Assembly (NCBI RefSeq): GCF_002632585.1
Contig: NZ_NIBV01000001.1
Coordinates: 1,058,897-1,122,896, forward strand
Origin: Xenorhabdus szentirmaii DSM 16338
GTDB lineage: Bacteria; Pseudomonadota; Gammaproteobacteria; Enterobacterales; Enterobacteriaceae
DNA: 64,000 nt
Direction: 5' to 3'
The notes under the pieces are model-generated. The model worked only from the letters and a program-made list of their open reading frames with translations, did no database searches and was not told the DNA's origin. A program made the position numbers and the translations under genes. Below are positions 45,502 to 55,330 of the stretch, piece by piece (positions within the stretch are counted from its first letter, which is position 1; each line of letters opens with the position of its first letter).

Positions 45502-46719
45502 ATGGATACGTTACATCGCATGCAATCACAGAATTCTCAATTACAGAATTCACAGTCACTGAATTTGCCGCCACAACGGATGATAGCCGATAATTCCCAA
45601 CCGCAGGATTCTGAACAACATGCTTCTCAAAAAAAAGGCCCTCACCGATATGGTTTTCATTGGCTGAAAATTGCGGCGATTGAACGAGAAACACCCGATG
45701 CGGTGGCCGTAACATTGCACGTCCCTGACGAGCTAAAAGACGATTTCTGCTACCACCCCGGCCAGCATCTGACCCTCAAAGCCCGGGTGAATGGTGAAGA
45801 GCTGCGCCGCTGTTATTCCATTTGCAGCTCACCGTCGGATAACGTATTGCAAATTGGAGTCAAGGCCATTGATCAGGGCCGTTTTTCGACTTTTATCAAC
45901 CAACAGTTGAAAGTCGGGGATGAACTGGAAGTCATGCTGCCACAAGGTCACTTCGGCCATCACCCTGATGCGGCGCAACAAGGGCATTATCTGGCGATCG
46001 CGGCCGGTTCGGGGATCACCCCCATTCTTTCCATTGTCAAAAGCACGCTGGCACTGGAAGCTGACAGTACCTTCACGTTGATTTATGGCAATCGCACCAG
46101 CCGTTCGGTCATGTTCAAGGAAGCGCTGGCCGACCTGAAAAATCGTTATCTGAGCCGTTTTCAGGTGCTGTACCTGTTCAGTCAGGAACCTACTGACAGC
46201 CCGTTATTCAATGGGCGCATTGATGATGAACACCTGCACCGCATCGGGAAAACCCTGCTTCATTTTGCCCAATTCGATGAAGCGTTTCTCTGCGGGCCAG
46301 AAACCATGCTGGACGAGGCTCACTCAGCACTGGTGCGATCAGGTATCCCCGCTCAGCACATCCACAGTGAGCGTTTTAATACCGGTCTGGCCCAAAAAGC
46401 GGCGATGCGCTTGCGGTCAGGCGATCTCGCTGAGCGCAGCGAAACCCGTGTTGAAATTCATCTGGATGGACGAACCTTCAACATCACCATGAATGCCGAA
46501 GATGACAGCATACTCGATGCCGCATTGCGGCAGGGGGCGGATTTGCCCTACGCCTGTAAAGGCGGCGTCTGTGCAACCTGCAAATGTCAGCTTAAATCCG
46601 GTGAAGTGGACATGAGAATTAATTATAGCCTCGAGCCTGACCAACTGGCTGCCGGTTACATCTTAAGCTGTCAGTCATGGCCGAAAGGGAATGATGTGGT
46701 CGTGGACTTTGATGTCTAG
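45502..46719 (+). CDS. paaE: Phenylacetyl-CoA epoxidase reductase PaaE, with extra N-terminus
   Basis: 405 residues, about 50 longer than the E. coli protein. The first 45 residues are Gln/Asn/Ser-rich and coded by a degenerate 15-bp repeat. Homology begins at FHWLKIAAIERETPDAVAVTL. FAD domain (RRCYSICSSP), NAD domain (AAGSGITPILS, CGPETML) and a C-terminal plant-type [2Fe-2S] ferredoxin (CKGGVCATCKC ... SCQ). It passes electrons from NADPH to PaaA. The ribosome site AGGGAG supports the ATG at 45502. Confidence 0.94.
   Translation: MDTLHRMQSQNSQLQNSQSLNLPPQRMIADNSQPQDSEQHASQKKGPHRYGFHWLKIAAIERETPDAVAVTLHVPDELKDDFCYHPGQHLTLKARVNGEELRRCYSICSSPSDNVLQIGVKAIDQGRFSTFINQQLKVGDELEVMLPQGHFGHHPDAAQQGHYLAIAAGSGITPILSIVKSTLALEADSTFTLIYGNRTSRSVMFKEALADLKNRYLSRFQVLYLFSQEPTDSPLFNGRIDDEHLHRIGKTLLHFAQFDEAFLCGPETMLDEAHSALVRSGIPAQHIHSERFNTGLAQKAAMRLRSGDLAERSETRVEIHLDGRTFNITMNAEDDSILDAALRQGADLPYACKGGVCATCKCQLKSGEVDMRINYSLEPDQLAAGYILSCQSWPKGNDVVVDFDV
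45529..45573 (+). repeat. Degenerate 15-bp tandem repeat in the paaE 5' end
   Basis: Three units starting CAGAATTCTCAATTA at 45529, 45544 and 45559; they encode the Q-N-S-rich start of PaaE. Confidence 0.7.
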
Positions 46720-46757
46720 GGCTTTTCACGAATAAAAACCATCAATGAGGAACTGCC

Positions 46758-47531
46758 ATGAATCAGGAATGGGTTTTATGCCACCAGCAGCAAAGAGTGC
46801 GCACCCTGACCCTCAATCGTCCGGAAGTGCGCAATGCCCTGAGCAATGATTGCCTTGAACAGCTCGTTTGGCAACTGGAGCAAGCAGACTCAGATGATGG
46901 AACCGGGGCCATTGTGATTACCGGCTCGTCCCGCTGTTTCGCGGCAGGCGCTGATTTGAAAGAGCTGCAACAGCAAACCGTCGCCAGGGCCATGACCGAT
47001 CGCCGCCCCCAACTCTGGCAACGCCTGAATAATATCAACAAACCGCTGATCGCTGCCGTGAATGGCTATGCATTGGGTGCGGGTTGTGAATTGGCCTTGG
47101 CTTGTGATTTGGTGATTTGTGGCGAAACCGCCCGTTTCGGTTTGCCGGAAGTCACACTGGGTCTGATACCGGGAGCAGGGGGGACACAGCGACTCATACG
47201 TTCCGTCGGAAAATCACTGGCCTGCCAAATGGTACTGACCGGCGAAGCCATTGATGCCCAACGGGCACAACAAGCCGGTCTGGTCAGCGAAGTTTGCACT
47301 GATGCCCTGACAGTAGAACGTGCGGAGCAAATTGCACAACGCATCAGTGAATTTTCACTATTGGCTTTACGGGCAGCCAAAGCAGCACTCAAGACTGCAC
47401 AAGAAACTGCTCTGTCACAAGGATTACTCGCCGAACGCCAACAATTTGTCGCGCTGGCGGGAACCGTTGATCGTCAGGAAGGCATCGCTGCTTTTCTGGA
47501 AAAACGTAAACCAAACTTTAAAGGGTCCTGA
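46758..47531 (+). CDS. paaF: 2,3-dehydroadipyl-CoA hydratase PaaF
   Basis: 257 residues, crotonase fold. Oxyanion-hole segments SSRCFAAGADLKEL and NGYALGAGCELALACD, and the catalytic Glu pair around ARFGLPEVTLGLIPGAGGTQRL. It hydrates 2,3-dehydroadipyl-CoA in the beta-oxidation-like lower part of the pathway. Confidence 0.94.
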   Translation: MNQEWVLCHQQQRVRTLTLNRPEVRNALSNDCLEQLVWQLEQADSDDGTGAIVITGSSRCFAAGADLKELQQQTVARAMTDRRPQLWQRLNNINKPLIAAVNGYALGAGCELALACDLVICGETARFGLPEVTLGLIPGAGGTQRLIRSVGKSLACQMVLTGEAIDAQRAQQAGLVSEVCTDALTVERAEQIAQRISEFSLLALRAAKAALKTAQETALSQGLLAERQQFVALAGTVDRQEGIAAFLEKRKPNFKGS

Positions 47532-47534
47532 TAG

Positions 47535-48332
47535 ATGAAAAATACATCAATGGTACTCACGGATATTAAAGCGGGTGTTCTCAGCATCACACTCAACCGT
47601 CCGGAGAGCCTGAACAGTTTCAATGAGGGATTGCACCAACAGTTAAGCAAGGCAATGGATATTGCAGAACAAGATGAATCAGTACGTTGCGTTTTACTCA
47701 CCGGAGCAGGTCGTGGCTTCTGCTCAGGACAAGATTTAACAGATCGGAATGCCATTATTTCGGATGGAAATATTCCTGATCTCGGCCAGTCCGTTGAGCG
47801 TTATTACAACCCATTGATCCGGCGTATGACGTCGTTGCCCAAACCCATTATTTGTGCCGTCAATGGTGTTGCTGCGGGAGCGGGGGTTTCGCTTGCCCTG
47901 GCCTGTGACATTGTGATCGCTGCCCGTACGGCCAGCTTTATTCAGGCCTTCTGCCGCATCGGTCTGGTGCCGGATTCTGGCGGCAGTTGGTTCCTGCCTC
48001 ATAAAATCGGTCATGCCCGCGCCATGGGAATGGCTTTATTGGGTGATAAAATCAGCGCAGAACAGGCGCTGGCATGGGGCATGATCTGGCAGGTTGTTGA
48101 GCCTGAAGAGCTGGAAGAAAAAACACATGGATTGGCTCAACGTTTAGCCATGCAACCTACCGTGGCGTTGGGTGGGATTAAGCAGGCGACTTACGCCGCT
48201 GCTGCCAATACTCTGGAGCAACAACTCGATCTTGAACGCGATTTACAACGTATTTGCGGGCACAGTGATGATTTCCGGGAAGGGATCAGTGCGTTCATTG
48301 AAAAACGTCAGCCTGTATTCAAGGGGAAATAA
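47535..48332 (+). CDS. paaG: 1,2-epoxyphenylacetyl-CoA isomerase PaaG
   Basis: 265 residues, crotonase family. GAGRGFCSGQDL and NGVAAGAGVSLALACD form the oxyanion hole; the downstream FCRIGLVPDSGGSWFLP carries the catalytic Asp typical of PaaG rather than a hydratase Glu. It converts the ring epoxide to oxepin-CoA and later shifts a double bond. It starts three bases after paaF. Confidence 0.94.
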   Translation: MKNTSMVLTDIKAGVLSITLNRPESLNSFNEGLHQQLSKAMDIAEQDESVRCVLLTGAGRGFCSGQDLTDRNAIISDGNIPDLGQSVERYYNPLIRRMTSLPKPIICAVNGVAAGAGVSLALACDIVIAARTASFIQAFCRIGLVPDSGGSWFLPHKIGHARAMGMALLGDKISAEQALAWGMIWQVVEPEELEEKTHGLAQRLAMQPTVALGGIKQATYAAAANTLEQQLDLERDLQRICGHSDDFREGISAFIEKRQPVFKGK

Positions 48333-48334
48333 TC

Positions 48335-49960
48335 ATGACCACGCCTCTGCTCCATGGCCCCATTGCTGTCATCGGGGCGGGTACAATGGGGATCGGCATC
48401 GCTCAGGTTGCTGCTCAGGCCGGGCATTCCGTCCTGTTGTTTGATGTTGATCATGCCGCGACACATCATGCTCTGGATAACCTGCGTATTCGCCTGAGTC
48501 AAAGGGTAGAGGCGGGCAAAGCTGAAGCAGATGCAATACAAGCTCTGTTGCAACGCATCAATCCCGTTGATTCACTGCAATCACTCGCACCATGTGCACT
48601 GGTCATTGAAGCTATCGTTGAACAACTGGAAGCCAAACAACATCTATTTCACCAATTAGAATCCATTTGTTCCGCCAACACCCTCTTTGTCAGCAATACT
48701 TCATCATTATCAATTACGGCGATTGCCCGTGTTTTGTCTTCACCACAACGCATGGCGGGTTTGCATTTTTTCAACCCCGCACCGTTGATGAAGCTGGTGG
48801 AAATTGTTCAGGGCCTGGAAACTTCTGCCCAAACGGTAGCAACCCTCAGCTCTCTGATTACCCATTGGAAAAAACAGCCCGTAACCTGTCGCTCGACGCC
48901 GGGCTTTATTGTCAATCGCATTGCCCGCCCCTTTTATGCGGAGTCCCTGCGGGCCTTGGAAGAACACATCGCAACCCCCGCCACTCTGGATGCCGTTATG
49001 AAAGAATCCGGCGGATTCATGATGGGGCCAATGCAACTGATGGATTTGATCGGCCATGACATTAACTACACCGTGACTGAATCCTTGTTCCATGCTTTCT
49101 ACGGTGACTCACGCTTCCAACCTTCGCTACACCAGAAAGAGCTGGTCGATGCCGGTCACCTCGGGCGTAAGCGCGGGCGCGGTTTCTATTTCTACAAAGG
49201 GCCCTACAAAGAAAATCAAGTCAATAAAGAGAGCTGGCCTCAACCCAATATCGAACCCAGACAGCCCAACAAAGAGAAGAAACAATCTGTACGGATTAAA
49301 GCGACGGGAAACTGGCATGCCTTACCTCATTTTGCCACGCTGCTGAAACAGTCTAAGTTACCGCACTGCAGTATTGCCTTTGAAGAAAGTAAGAATGATC
49401 GCCTGCACTCTCCCTCGTTGCAGATTGATGACGTTATCCTGACGCTGGCAAAAGGGAGAACCTGCGCCCAGATTGCTGATGAAATCAGAGCACCGGTGAT
49501 GCAATTTGATCTTTCCGCCAATTATCAATCCGCTTCCATGATGACACTCAGTCGTGCGGGACGGAATGCGCCCGGACAGACGGCAAAAGTGATTAGTTTC
49601 CTGCAATCCCTCGGCAAGCAAGTGATCCTCCTGCCGGATTACCCCGGTTTGCTGACAATGCGTACTGTTGCCATGCTGTGCAACGAAGCGCTGGATGCGG
49701 TGAATAAAGGAATTGCCAGTGCGGACGATATCGATTTGGCGATGCGTTATGGCGTGAATTATCCCATTGGCCCGTTGGCCTGGGGAGAACAATTGGGCTG
49801 GAAACATATCCTCAGTACATTGGAAAACCTGCAAAAATTCTATGGCGAGACGCGTTACCGCCCTGCACCTTTGCTGCGTTCGCTGGCTGCGGGGCATGAA
49901 AAATTGCCATTTTCCCGACAACACAGCCACCAAGATAAGGAGAGTTTCCATGCAGGATAA
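48335..49960 (+). CDS. paaH: 3-hydroxyadipyl-CoA dehydrogenase PaaH
   Basis: 541 residues against about 475 in E. coli. NAD-binding GAGTMGIGIAQVAAQAGH at residues 11-28, FFNPAPLMKLVEIV, PGFIVNRIARPF, and a second C-terminal HCDH domain (RTVAMLCNEALDAV, RYGVNYPIGPLAWGE). Extra length comes from a charged, Asn/Gln/Pro-rich linker near residues 290-325 and a longer tail. It oxidises 3-hydroxyadipyl-CoA. The stop overlaps paaI by 11 nt. Confidence 0.94.
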   Translation: MTTPLLHGPIAVIGAGTMGIGIAQVAAQAGHSVLLFDVDHAATHHALDNLRIRLSQRVEAGKAEADAIQALLQRINPVDSLQSLAPCALVIEAIVEQLEAKQHLFHQLESICSANTLFVSNTSSLSITAIARVLSSPQRMAGLHFFNPAPLMKLVEIVQGLETSAQTVATLSSLITHWKKQPVTCRSTPGFIVNRIARPFYAESLRALEEHIATPATLDAVMKESGGFMMGPMQLMDLIGHDINYTVTESLFHAFYGDSRFQPSLHQKELVDAGHLGRKRGRGFYFYKGPYKENQVNKESWPQPNIEPRQPNKEKKQSVRIKATGNWHALPHFATLLKQSKLPHCSIAFEESKNDRLHSPSLQIDDVILTLAKGRTCAQIADEIRAPVMQFDLSANYQSASMMTLSRAGRNAPGQTAKVISFLQSLGKQVILLPDYPGLLTMRTVAMLCNEALDAVNKGIASADDIDLAMRYGVNYPIGPLAWGEQLGWKHILSTLENLQKFYGETRYRPAPLLRSLAAGHEKLPFSRQHSHQDKESFHAG

Positions 49961-50417
49961 CACTCCCGGCCAACAGGCCCGACACTGCATAGAGGCTCTG
50001 TATGCCAAAGACATCTGTGCCCAGAGCATGGGGATGCGTATTGAATATATTGATATCGGTGTCGCCCGGCTCAGCATGACCATCACCCCTGACATGCTCA
50101 ATGGCCATCAACGTTGCCACGGTGGCATTTTATTCAGTCTGGCGGATACCGCTTTCGCTTATGCCTGCAATGGCGAAGGGCCGGCAACTGTGGCTGCGGG
50201 TGGCTCGATTGATTTCATTCGCCCGGCATTGGCGGGAGATTGCCTCACCGCGACTGCGTCTGTGCAACATCAGGGCAAAACCACCGGCTTATATGATGTC
50301 GAAATCAAAAACCAAGACAATAAAATCGTGGCACTGTTCCGTGGTCGTGCCCATCGTCTTGGCAGTTCCCTTCCGGATAATTCCCTTCAGGATAATGTGC
50401 AAGGAGAGCCATCATGA
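49950..50417 (+). CDS. paaI: Hotdog-fold acyl-CoA thioesterase PaaI
   Basis: 155 residues from ATG 49950 with AAGGAGA upstream, inside the end of paaH; the frame runs further upstream only as a shadow. Hotdog motif RCHGGILFSLADTAFAYACN with catalytic Asp and Asn/Gly loop. It releases CoA from stalled hydroxylated phenylacetyl-CoA compounds. Confidence 0.94.
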   Translation: MQDNTPGQQARHCIEALYAKDICAQSMGMRIEYIDIGVARLSMTITPDMLNGHQRCHGGILFSLADTAFAYACNGEGPATVAAGGSIDFIRPALAGDCLTATASVQHQGKTTGLYDVEIKNQDNKIVALFRGRAHRLGSSLPDNSLQDNVQGEPS

Positions 50418-51628
50418 CCCACGCGTTTATTTGTGACGGAATTCGCACACCCATTGGGCGTTACGGTGGTGCGCTATCCAGTTTGCGGGCAGATGATCTG
50501 GCGGCCCTGCCGCTGAAGGCATTGATGGCGCGTTACCCTGCATTAGATTGGGAACAAATCGATGATGTGATCCTCGGCTGTGCCAATCAGGCGGGAGAAG
50601 ACAACCGCAATGTCGCCCGCATGGCCGCACTGCTGGCAGGCCTGCCCGTTTCAGTATCCGGCACGGCGGTTAACCGGCTGTGTGGCTCCGGGCTGGATGC
50701 GCTGGCGTTCGCTGCCCGCAGTATCAAAGCAGAAGAGGCCCACTTAATTCTGGCGGGAGGTGTTGAATCCATGACCCGTGCCCCTTTTGTGATGGGGAAA
50801 GCGGAGAGTTCATTCAGCCGTCAGGCAGAAATCTTTGATACGACCCTTGGCTGGCGTTTTATCAATCCCTTGATGCAACAGCAGTTTGGTACAGACTCCA
50901 TGCCTGAGACAGCAGAAAACGTTGCTGCCCAGTTTCAGATTAGCCGTGAAGCTCAGGATGCCTTTGCCTTGCGCAGCCAGCAACGCACCGCCAAAGCCCA
51001 GCAACAGGGAATATTGGAGGAAGAAATCCTTCCCGTCACGTTGGTCCCAACCAAAAAAATCGGTACAGAAACGGTGATCACGCGAGACGAGCACCCCCGG
51101 CCAGAAACGACATTTGAACAACTCCAGCGGCTCAAAACCCCATTCCGTTCGAATGGCACCGTGACAGCCGGAAACGCATCCGGCATCAATGACGGTTCGG
51201 TAGCGCTTATCGTTGCTTCAGAAACGGCGGCGATGCGTCAGGGGCTAACTCCACGGGCCCGCATCGTTGCTACCGCAACCTGTGGTGTTGAACCCCGGAT
51301 CATGGGGATCGGGCCACTGCCTGCCACCCGTAAAGTACTGGAACTGGCGGGCCTCAGCCTGCACCACATGGATGTTATCGAACTGAATGAAGCCTTTGCC
51401 GCCCAATCACTGGCGGTCATGCGCCAACTGGGATTACCGGACGATGCCGGACATGTTAACCCGAATGGTGGCGCCATTGCTCTGGGGCATCCGCTGGGGA
51501 TGAGTGGTGCCCGTCTGGCCCTGACCGCCATGCTTGAACTGGAGCGACGTCAGGGGCGTTATGCCTTATGCACGATGTGCATTGGCGTAGGGCAAGGCAT
51601 CGCCATGATTATTGAACGTATTTCGTAA
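50414..51628 (+). CDS. paaJ: 3-oxoadipyl-CoA / 3-oxo-5,6-dehydrosuberyl-CoA thiolase PaaJ
   Basis: 404 residues. Thiolase residues: nucleophile Cys in VNRLCGSGLDA, His in NPNGGAIALGHPLGMSGAR, second Cys in CTMCIGVGQG. It yields acetyl-CoA and succinyl-CoA. It overlaps paaI by 4 nt. Confidence 0.96.
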   Translation: MTHAFICDGIRTPIGRYGGALSSLRADDLAALPLKALMARYPALDWEQIDDVILGCANQAGEDNRNVARMAALLAGLPVSVSGTAVNRLCGSGLDALAFAARSIKAEEAHLILAGGVESMTRAPFVMGKAESSFSRQAEIFDTTLGWRFINPLMQQQFGTDSMPETAENVAAQFQISREAQDAFALRSQQRTAKAQQQGILEEEILPVTLVPTKKIGTETVITRDEHPRPETTFEQLQRLKTPFRSNGTVTAGNASGINDGSVALIVASETAAMRQGLTPRARIVATATCGVEPRIMGIGPLPATRKVLELAGLSLHHMDVIELNEAFAAQSLAVMRQLGLPDDAGHVNPNGGAIALGHPLGMSGARLALTAMLELERRQGRYALCTMCIGVGQGIAMIIERIS

Positions 51629-51748
51629 TCATCTGATTTCTCAGGCACCTGCACAACACCTGCACATAGTCACAACACGGTCGATGACAAAATCGATCGT
51701 TCACAAAAAGAACCTGTTATAAACAAATCAACAATAAGGACAGGAAAG

Positions 51749-53095
51749 ATGAGCAACTACGGACAATTTTTTAGAGAAAAATACCTCAAAAAGCATCAGG
51801 ATAATCATCTGGGCTCCCTTGAGTTTGCTTCACATGACGAAATTCAGGCCCAGCAAGTCAAGCAAATAAAATGGACGCTCAACCACGCCTACAACAATGT
51901 TCCCATGTACCGCCGTAAATTTGATGCCGCGGATGTCCATCCCAGTGATTTCAAGCGGCTTGAAGATATCCGTAAATTTCCGTACACCACCAAACAAGAT
52001 CTGCGGGAACACTATCCTTTTGATGCCTTTGCCGTTCCGATGGAGCAAATTGTACGTATCCATGCTTCATCCGGCACAACGGGATGCCCGACTGTCGTAG
52101 GGTATACCCGGCGGGATATCGACAACTGGTCAGAACTCATTGCCCGCAGTCTGCGCTTTGCGGGCGTGAGCGCCAAAGATAAGGTACATATCGCTTACGG
52201 TTATGGCCTGTTTACCGGCGGTTTGGGAGCACACTACGGGGCTGAGCGGCTGGGGGCGGCAGTGATCCCCGTATCAGGGGGCAATACCGAAAAACAAGCG
52301 CAATTGGTGATGGATTTCAAGCCGGACGTCATCCTGATGACCCCGTCATACTGCCTGACGCTGCTGGATGAACTGGAACGGCGAATGGGCGGGGATGCCA
52401 GCCAATGCTCCGCGCGCGTGGGGATATTTGGTGCAGAACCGTGGACTTATTCCCTGCGCACCGAAATTGAAACCCGCATGGGCATCAAGGCATTGGATGT
52501 CTACGGCTTATCTGAAGTCATGGGGCCGGGTGTGGCAATGGAATCACTGGAATACGCCGACGGCCTTACCATTTGGGAAGATCATTTCTATCCGGAAATC
52601 ATTCATACTGACAGACTGAATAGTCTGCCGGATGGTGAAATGGGCGAATTAGTGCTCACCACCCTGATGAGAGAAGCCATGCCCGTGATCCGTTACCGAA
52701 CCCGCGACCTGACACGTTTATTGCCGGCTACATCACGCAATATGCGCCGCATGGACAAGATCACCGGCCGCTCTGATGACATGCTGATCATCCGTGGCAT
52801 CAATGTCTTTCCGTCACAAATCGAAGAACAAATCGTCCGCTTTAAGGTGCTTTCGCCCCATTATCAGTTGGAAGTTAACCGTAAAGGTAACCATGACTGC
52901 CTGTCAGTCAAAGTTGAACTGAAAGAACCTGATGCACTCAACCATGAGCAATGCTGTGCTCTCTGTCATCAACTGCGCCATCATATAAAATCAATGGTAG
53001 GGATCAGTACGGAAATCAGCATCGTCAGCTGTGGTGTTATACCGCGCTCAGAAGGCAAGGCCGTGAGGGTAATCGACAATCGACCTCATGAATAA
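51749..53095 (+). CDS. paaK: Phenylacetate-CoA ligase PaaK
   Basis: 448 residues, adenylate-forming enzyme. P-loop SSGTTGCPTVVGYTR near residue 110, FGAEPWT, YGLSEVMGPG, and TGRSDDMLIIRGINVFPSQIEE at the domain hinge. It activates phenylacetate with ATP and CoA, the entry step; phenylacetyl-CoA is also the inducer that releases PaaX. Ribosome site AGGACAGGA. A 120-nt gap from paaJ shows no obvious promoter. Confidence 0.96.
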   Translation: MSNYGQFFREKYLKKHQDNHLGSLEFASHDEIQAQQVKQIKWTLNHAYNNVPMYRRKFDAADVHPSDFKRLEDIRKFPYTTKQDLREHYPFDAFAVPMEQIVRIHASSGTTGCPTVVGYTRRDIDNWSELIARSLRFAGVSAKDKVHIAYGYGLFTGGLGAHYGAERLGAAVIPVSGGNTEKQAQLVMDFKPDVILMTPSYCLTLLDELERRMGGDASQCSARVGIFGAEPWTYSLRTEIETRMGIKALDVYGLSEVMGPGVAMESLEYADGLTIWEDHFYPEIIHTDRLNSLPDGEMGELVLTTLMREAMPVIRYRTRDLTRLLPATSRNMRRMDKITGRSDDMLIIRGINVFPSQIEEQIVRFKVLSPHYQLEVNRKGNHDCLSVKVELKEPDALNHEQCCALCHQLRHHIKSMVGISTEISIVSCGVIPRSEGKAVRVIDNRPHE

Positions 53096-53102
53096 TCTTA
53101 TG

Positions 53103-53189
53103 CCACCGCAAACGTTATGATGCCGATAGCCTACCTCATGGCATTCGTGAAGCCACCAAGGGAATGTCAGCAGCATAGCGTTGCGGTGG
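53103..53189 (+). terminator. Long hairpin between paaK and paaX
   Basis: Arms of about 20 nt at 53103-53123 and 53170-53189 (CCACCGCAA core against TTGCGGTGG) pair with a few mismatches and are followed by CTTTCTGTTTTCTTTT. The loop is about 46 nt. Probable terminator of the catabolic operon, seven nt after paaK. Confidence 0.65.
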
Positions 53190-53307
53190 CTTTCTGTTTT
53201 CTTTTGCTGATCCCACATGAATTTCAAAACAGGGTGTATACTTCCAAAGCGTATTTATATCGTTATGTTAATGTCATGACACACTTTTGAGCAGATCACA
53301 TAAAAAT

Positions 53308-54249
53308 ATGGCACACAGACTCGACGACTTTATCCGGCACGCCCTTGATGCCCAACCTATCAGCGGAACATCGTTGATCATCTCTTTGTTTGGAGATGCA
53401 CTCAGTCACCGTGGCGGTGAGGTTTGGCTTGGCAGTTTAAGTCTCCTGCTGGAACCGATGGGATTCAGTGATCGCTTCGTAAGGACATCAGTATTTCGCC
53501 TGCAAAAAGAGGGCTGGCTCGAAGTCGAAAAAATGGGGCGCCGCAGTTACTACCGCATTACTGAGCGGGGCATAAACCAATTTCGCCACGCGGAGAGTAA
53601 AATCTATTTGGGTGAGCAACCGGAATGGGATGGCAAATGGGATCTGCTGCTACTGGAAAGCGTGGCCAAAAACGAACGTAACCGACTGAAAAAAGAGCTA
53701 AGCTGGCTGGGATTCGGGCAACTCAACAGTACCCTGATGGCGACGCCAAGCAGCGCGCAAAGTGATATTCCTGCCTTGCTGGGAGAACTCAACGCCAGCG
53801 ATTCGGTCATCTATTTTCGTGCTGATTATCCTTACCCGCGTTCAGAACAAAGCCTGAAAGAGCGCGTTTCTGTCAGTTGGTCGCTGGATCAAGTATCGCA
53901 ACACTATCACGAATTTATCGTCTCCTTCCGCCCGCTGATGGCCCTGTTGCGGGATTGTGATGAAGACGACCTGACACCGGAACGCTGCTTCCAGCTGCGC
54001 CTGCTGCTGATCCACTTTTACCGTCGTGTTGTCCTGCGTGATCCGCTACTGCCGGATGCCTTGCTACCTGCGCAGTGGGAAGGACAAATCGCCCGTAATT
54101 TATGTATTAACATTTATCAACGCATTGACCTTGCCGCGACACGCTACGTTACTGAACAGTGTGAAACGACTATTGGTCAATTACCCCAGCCCGCTGCGGC
54201 GTATTACCGACGCTTTGGAGGAACAAACCATGCCAGTCTATCAAATTGA
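53308..54249 (+). CDS. paaX: Phenylacetic-acid degradation repressor PaaX
   Basis: 313 residues from ATG 53308; the open frame starts at 53287 with a poor start. Winged helix ([36 protein letters not shown]) and the PaaX central and C-terminal domains ([29 protein letters not shown]). Phenylacetyl-CoA is the inducer in E. coli. It is separated from paaK by a terminator and overlaps paaY. Confidence 0.94.
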   Translation: MAHRLDDFIRHALDAQPISGTSLIISLFGDALSHRGGEVWLGSLSLLLEPMGFSDRFVRTSVFRLQKEGWLEVEKMGRRSYYRITERGINQFRHAESKIYLGEQPEWDGKWDLLLLESVAKNERNRLKKELSWLGFGQLNSTLMATPSSAQSDIPALLGELNASDSVIYFRADYPYPRSEQSLKERVSVSWSLDQVSQHYHEFIVSFRPLMALLRDCDEDDLTPERCFQLRLLLIHFYRRVVLRDPLLPDALLPAQWEGQIARNLCINIYQRIDLAATRYVTEQCETTIGQLPQPAAAYYRRFGGTNHASLSN

Positions 54250-54826
54250 TGGCTTAACACCTGTTATTGATCCCAGTAGCTATGTCCATCCCACAGCAGT
54301 TCTGATTGGAGACGTCATCATTGGCAAAAACGTTTATATCGGCCCCAACGCCAGCCTGCGTGGCGATTTCGGACGCCTGATAATCAAAGACGGCTCAAAC
54401 ATTCAGGACAACTGCGTCATACATGGCTATCCCCAGCAAGACACGGTGGTTGAAGAGAACGGGCATATCGGGCACGGCGCGATTCTGCACGCCTGCCAGA
54501 TCCGCCGCAACGTCCTGATTGGCATGAACTCCGTCATTATGGATGGGGCGGAAATTGGCGAAAACTGCATTGTGGGTGCAATGGCCTTTATCAAAGCCGA
54601 TGCAACCTTCAGTGCCAACCAGCTGATTATCGGCTCTCCTGCCCGCGCCTTGCGTGATCTGACAGAACAAGAGCTGGAATGGAAACGGATCAGTACCCTG
54701 GAATACCAGACGCTCGTGACACGTTGCAAAGAGACATTGCAAGAAGCGGAGCCACTGACCGAAGTCGAGCCTGATCGCAAGCGCATGGTGTTCAGCCCTG
54801 ATTTTGTGCCTAAAAACCAACTGTAA
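54230..54826 (+). CDS. paaY: PaaY, hexapeptide-repeat thioesterase-like protein
   Basis: 198 residues from ATG 54230 (GGAGGA seven bases upstream), overlapping the paaX end by 20 nt. Left-handed beta-helix of the gamma-carbonic-anhydrase type: metal His in [11 protein letters not shown] and [14 protein letters not shown], with a C-terminal helix. PaaY removes CoA from toxic 2-hydroxycyclohepta-trienyl intermediates in studied strains. Confidence 0.94.
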   Translation: MPVYQIDGLTPVIDPSSYVHPTAVLIGDVIIGKNVYIGPNASLRGDFGRLIIKDGSNIQDNCVIHGYPQQDTVVEENGHIGHGAILHACQIRRNVLIGMNSVIMDGAEIGENCIVGAMAFIKADATFSANQLIIGSPARALRDLTEQELEWKRISTLEYQTLVTRCKETLQEAEPLTEVEPDRKRMVFSPDFVPKNQL

Positions 54827-54847
54827 CTGACGGTTCAATAACGTCAC

Positions 54848-55297
54848 TCATTGAGGTGTTTCACTAAACGCGACATCAAGATCAGAACACCTCATCATGC
54901 CATCTATCCGCTTATTACTTTTCGTCCAATACTCGATATTGCACCATTGGAAATCATGGCTGGTGGATACGAGAGAAATTTTGTCATTTTGAACGAGAAA
55001 AGCGTGAGTTGGATGATATTTCTCATCATAAAAATAGGCTTTATCAGATTTCACTGAAAAAGGCAGTGCCTTTGGTTTTATCTGCGGATAATCGGAAAGA
55101 TTTATTTTTACATATAAGAGGTTAAAACCACTGATTTTAGTCGGCCAGCTTTAGTTGCGATACTGTGCTATTATTTATATCCCCAAGATTAAGGTTGAAA
55201 AAGTAAATTCTGTCTCTCAATTTTTAGCAATTGATAGCCTTTCTTTTAAATGACTTTTGTTTAGTCTAATCCAAATAATCTTGATTTCACCTCCTTA
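54848..55297 (-). pseudogene. Decayed gene of unknown family (several frameshifts)
   Basis: The last part (54848 to about 55125) is an open minus frame with convincing protein character (KSDKAYFYDEKYHPTHAFLV, SHDFQWCNIEYWTKSNKR). Joining it to upstream frames across single-base shifts near 55142 and 55215 gives a continuous protein of about 140 residues that starts behind a very strong ribosome site (AAGGAG at 55291-55296). No intact start codon is present at the expected place. Family not recognised. Confidence 0.5.
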
Positions 55298-55330
55298 TAA
55301 TCGAGAAATTTACTTTTGATATTGGAATAG

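Noticed and set aside
54851..55057. Plus-strand 68-codon frame after paaY
   Set aside because: The minus strand of the same stretch has much more protein-like sequence (see the decayed gene), and the plus frame has no ribosome site.
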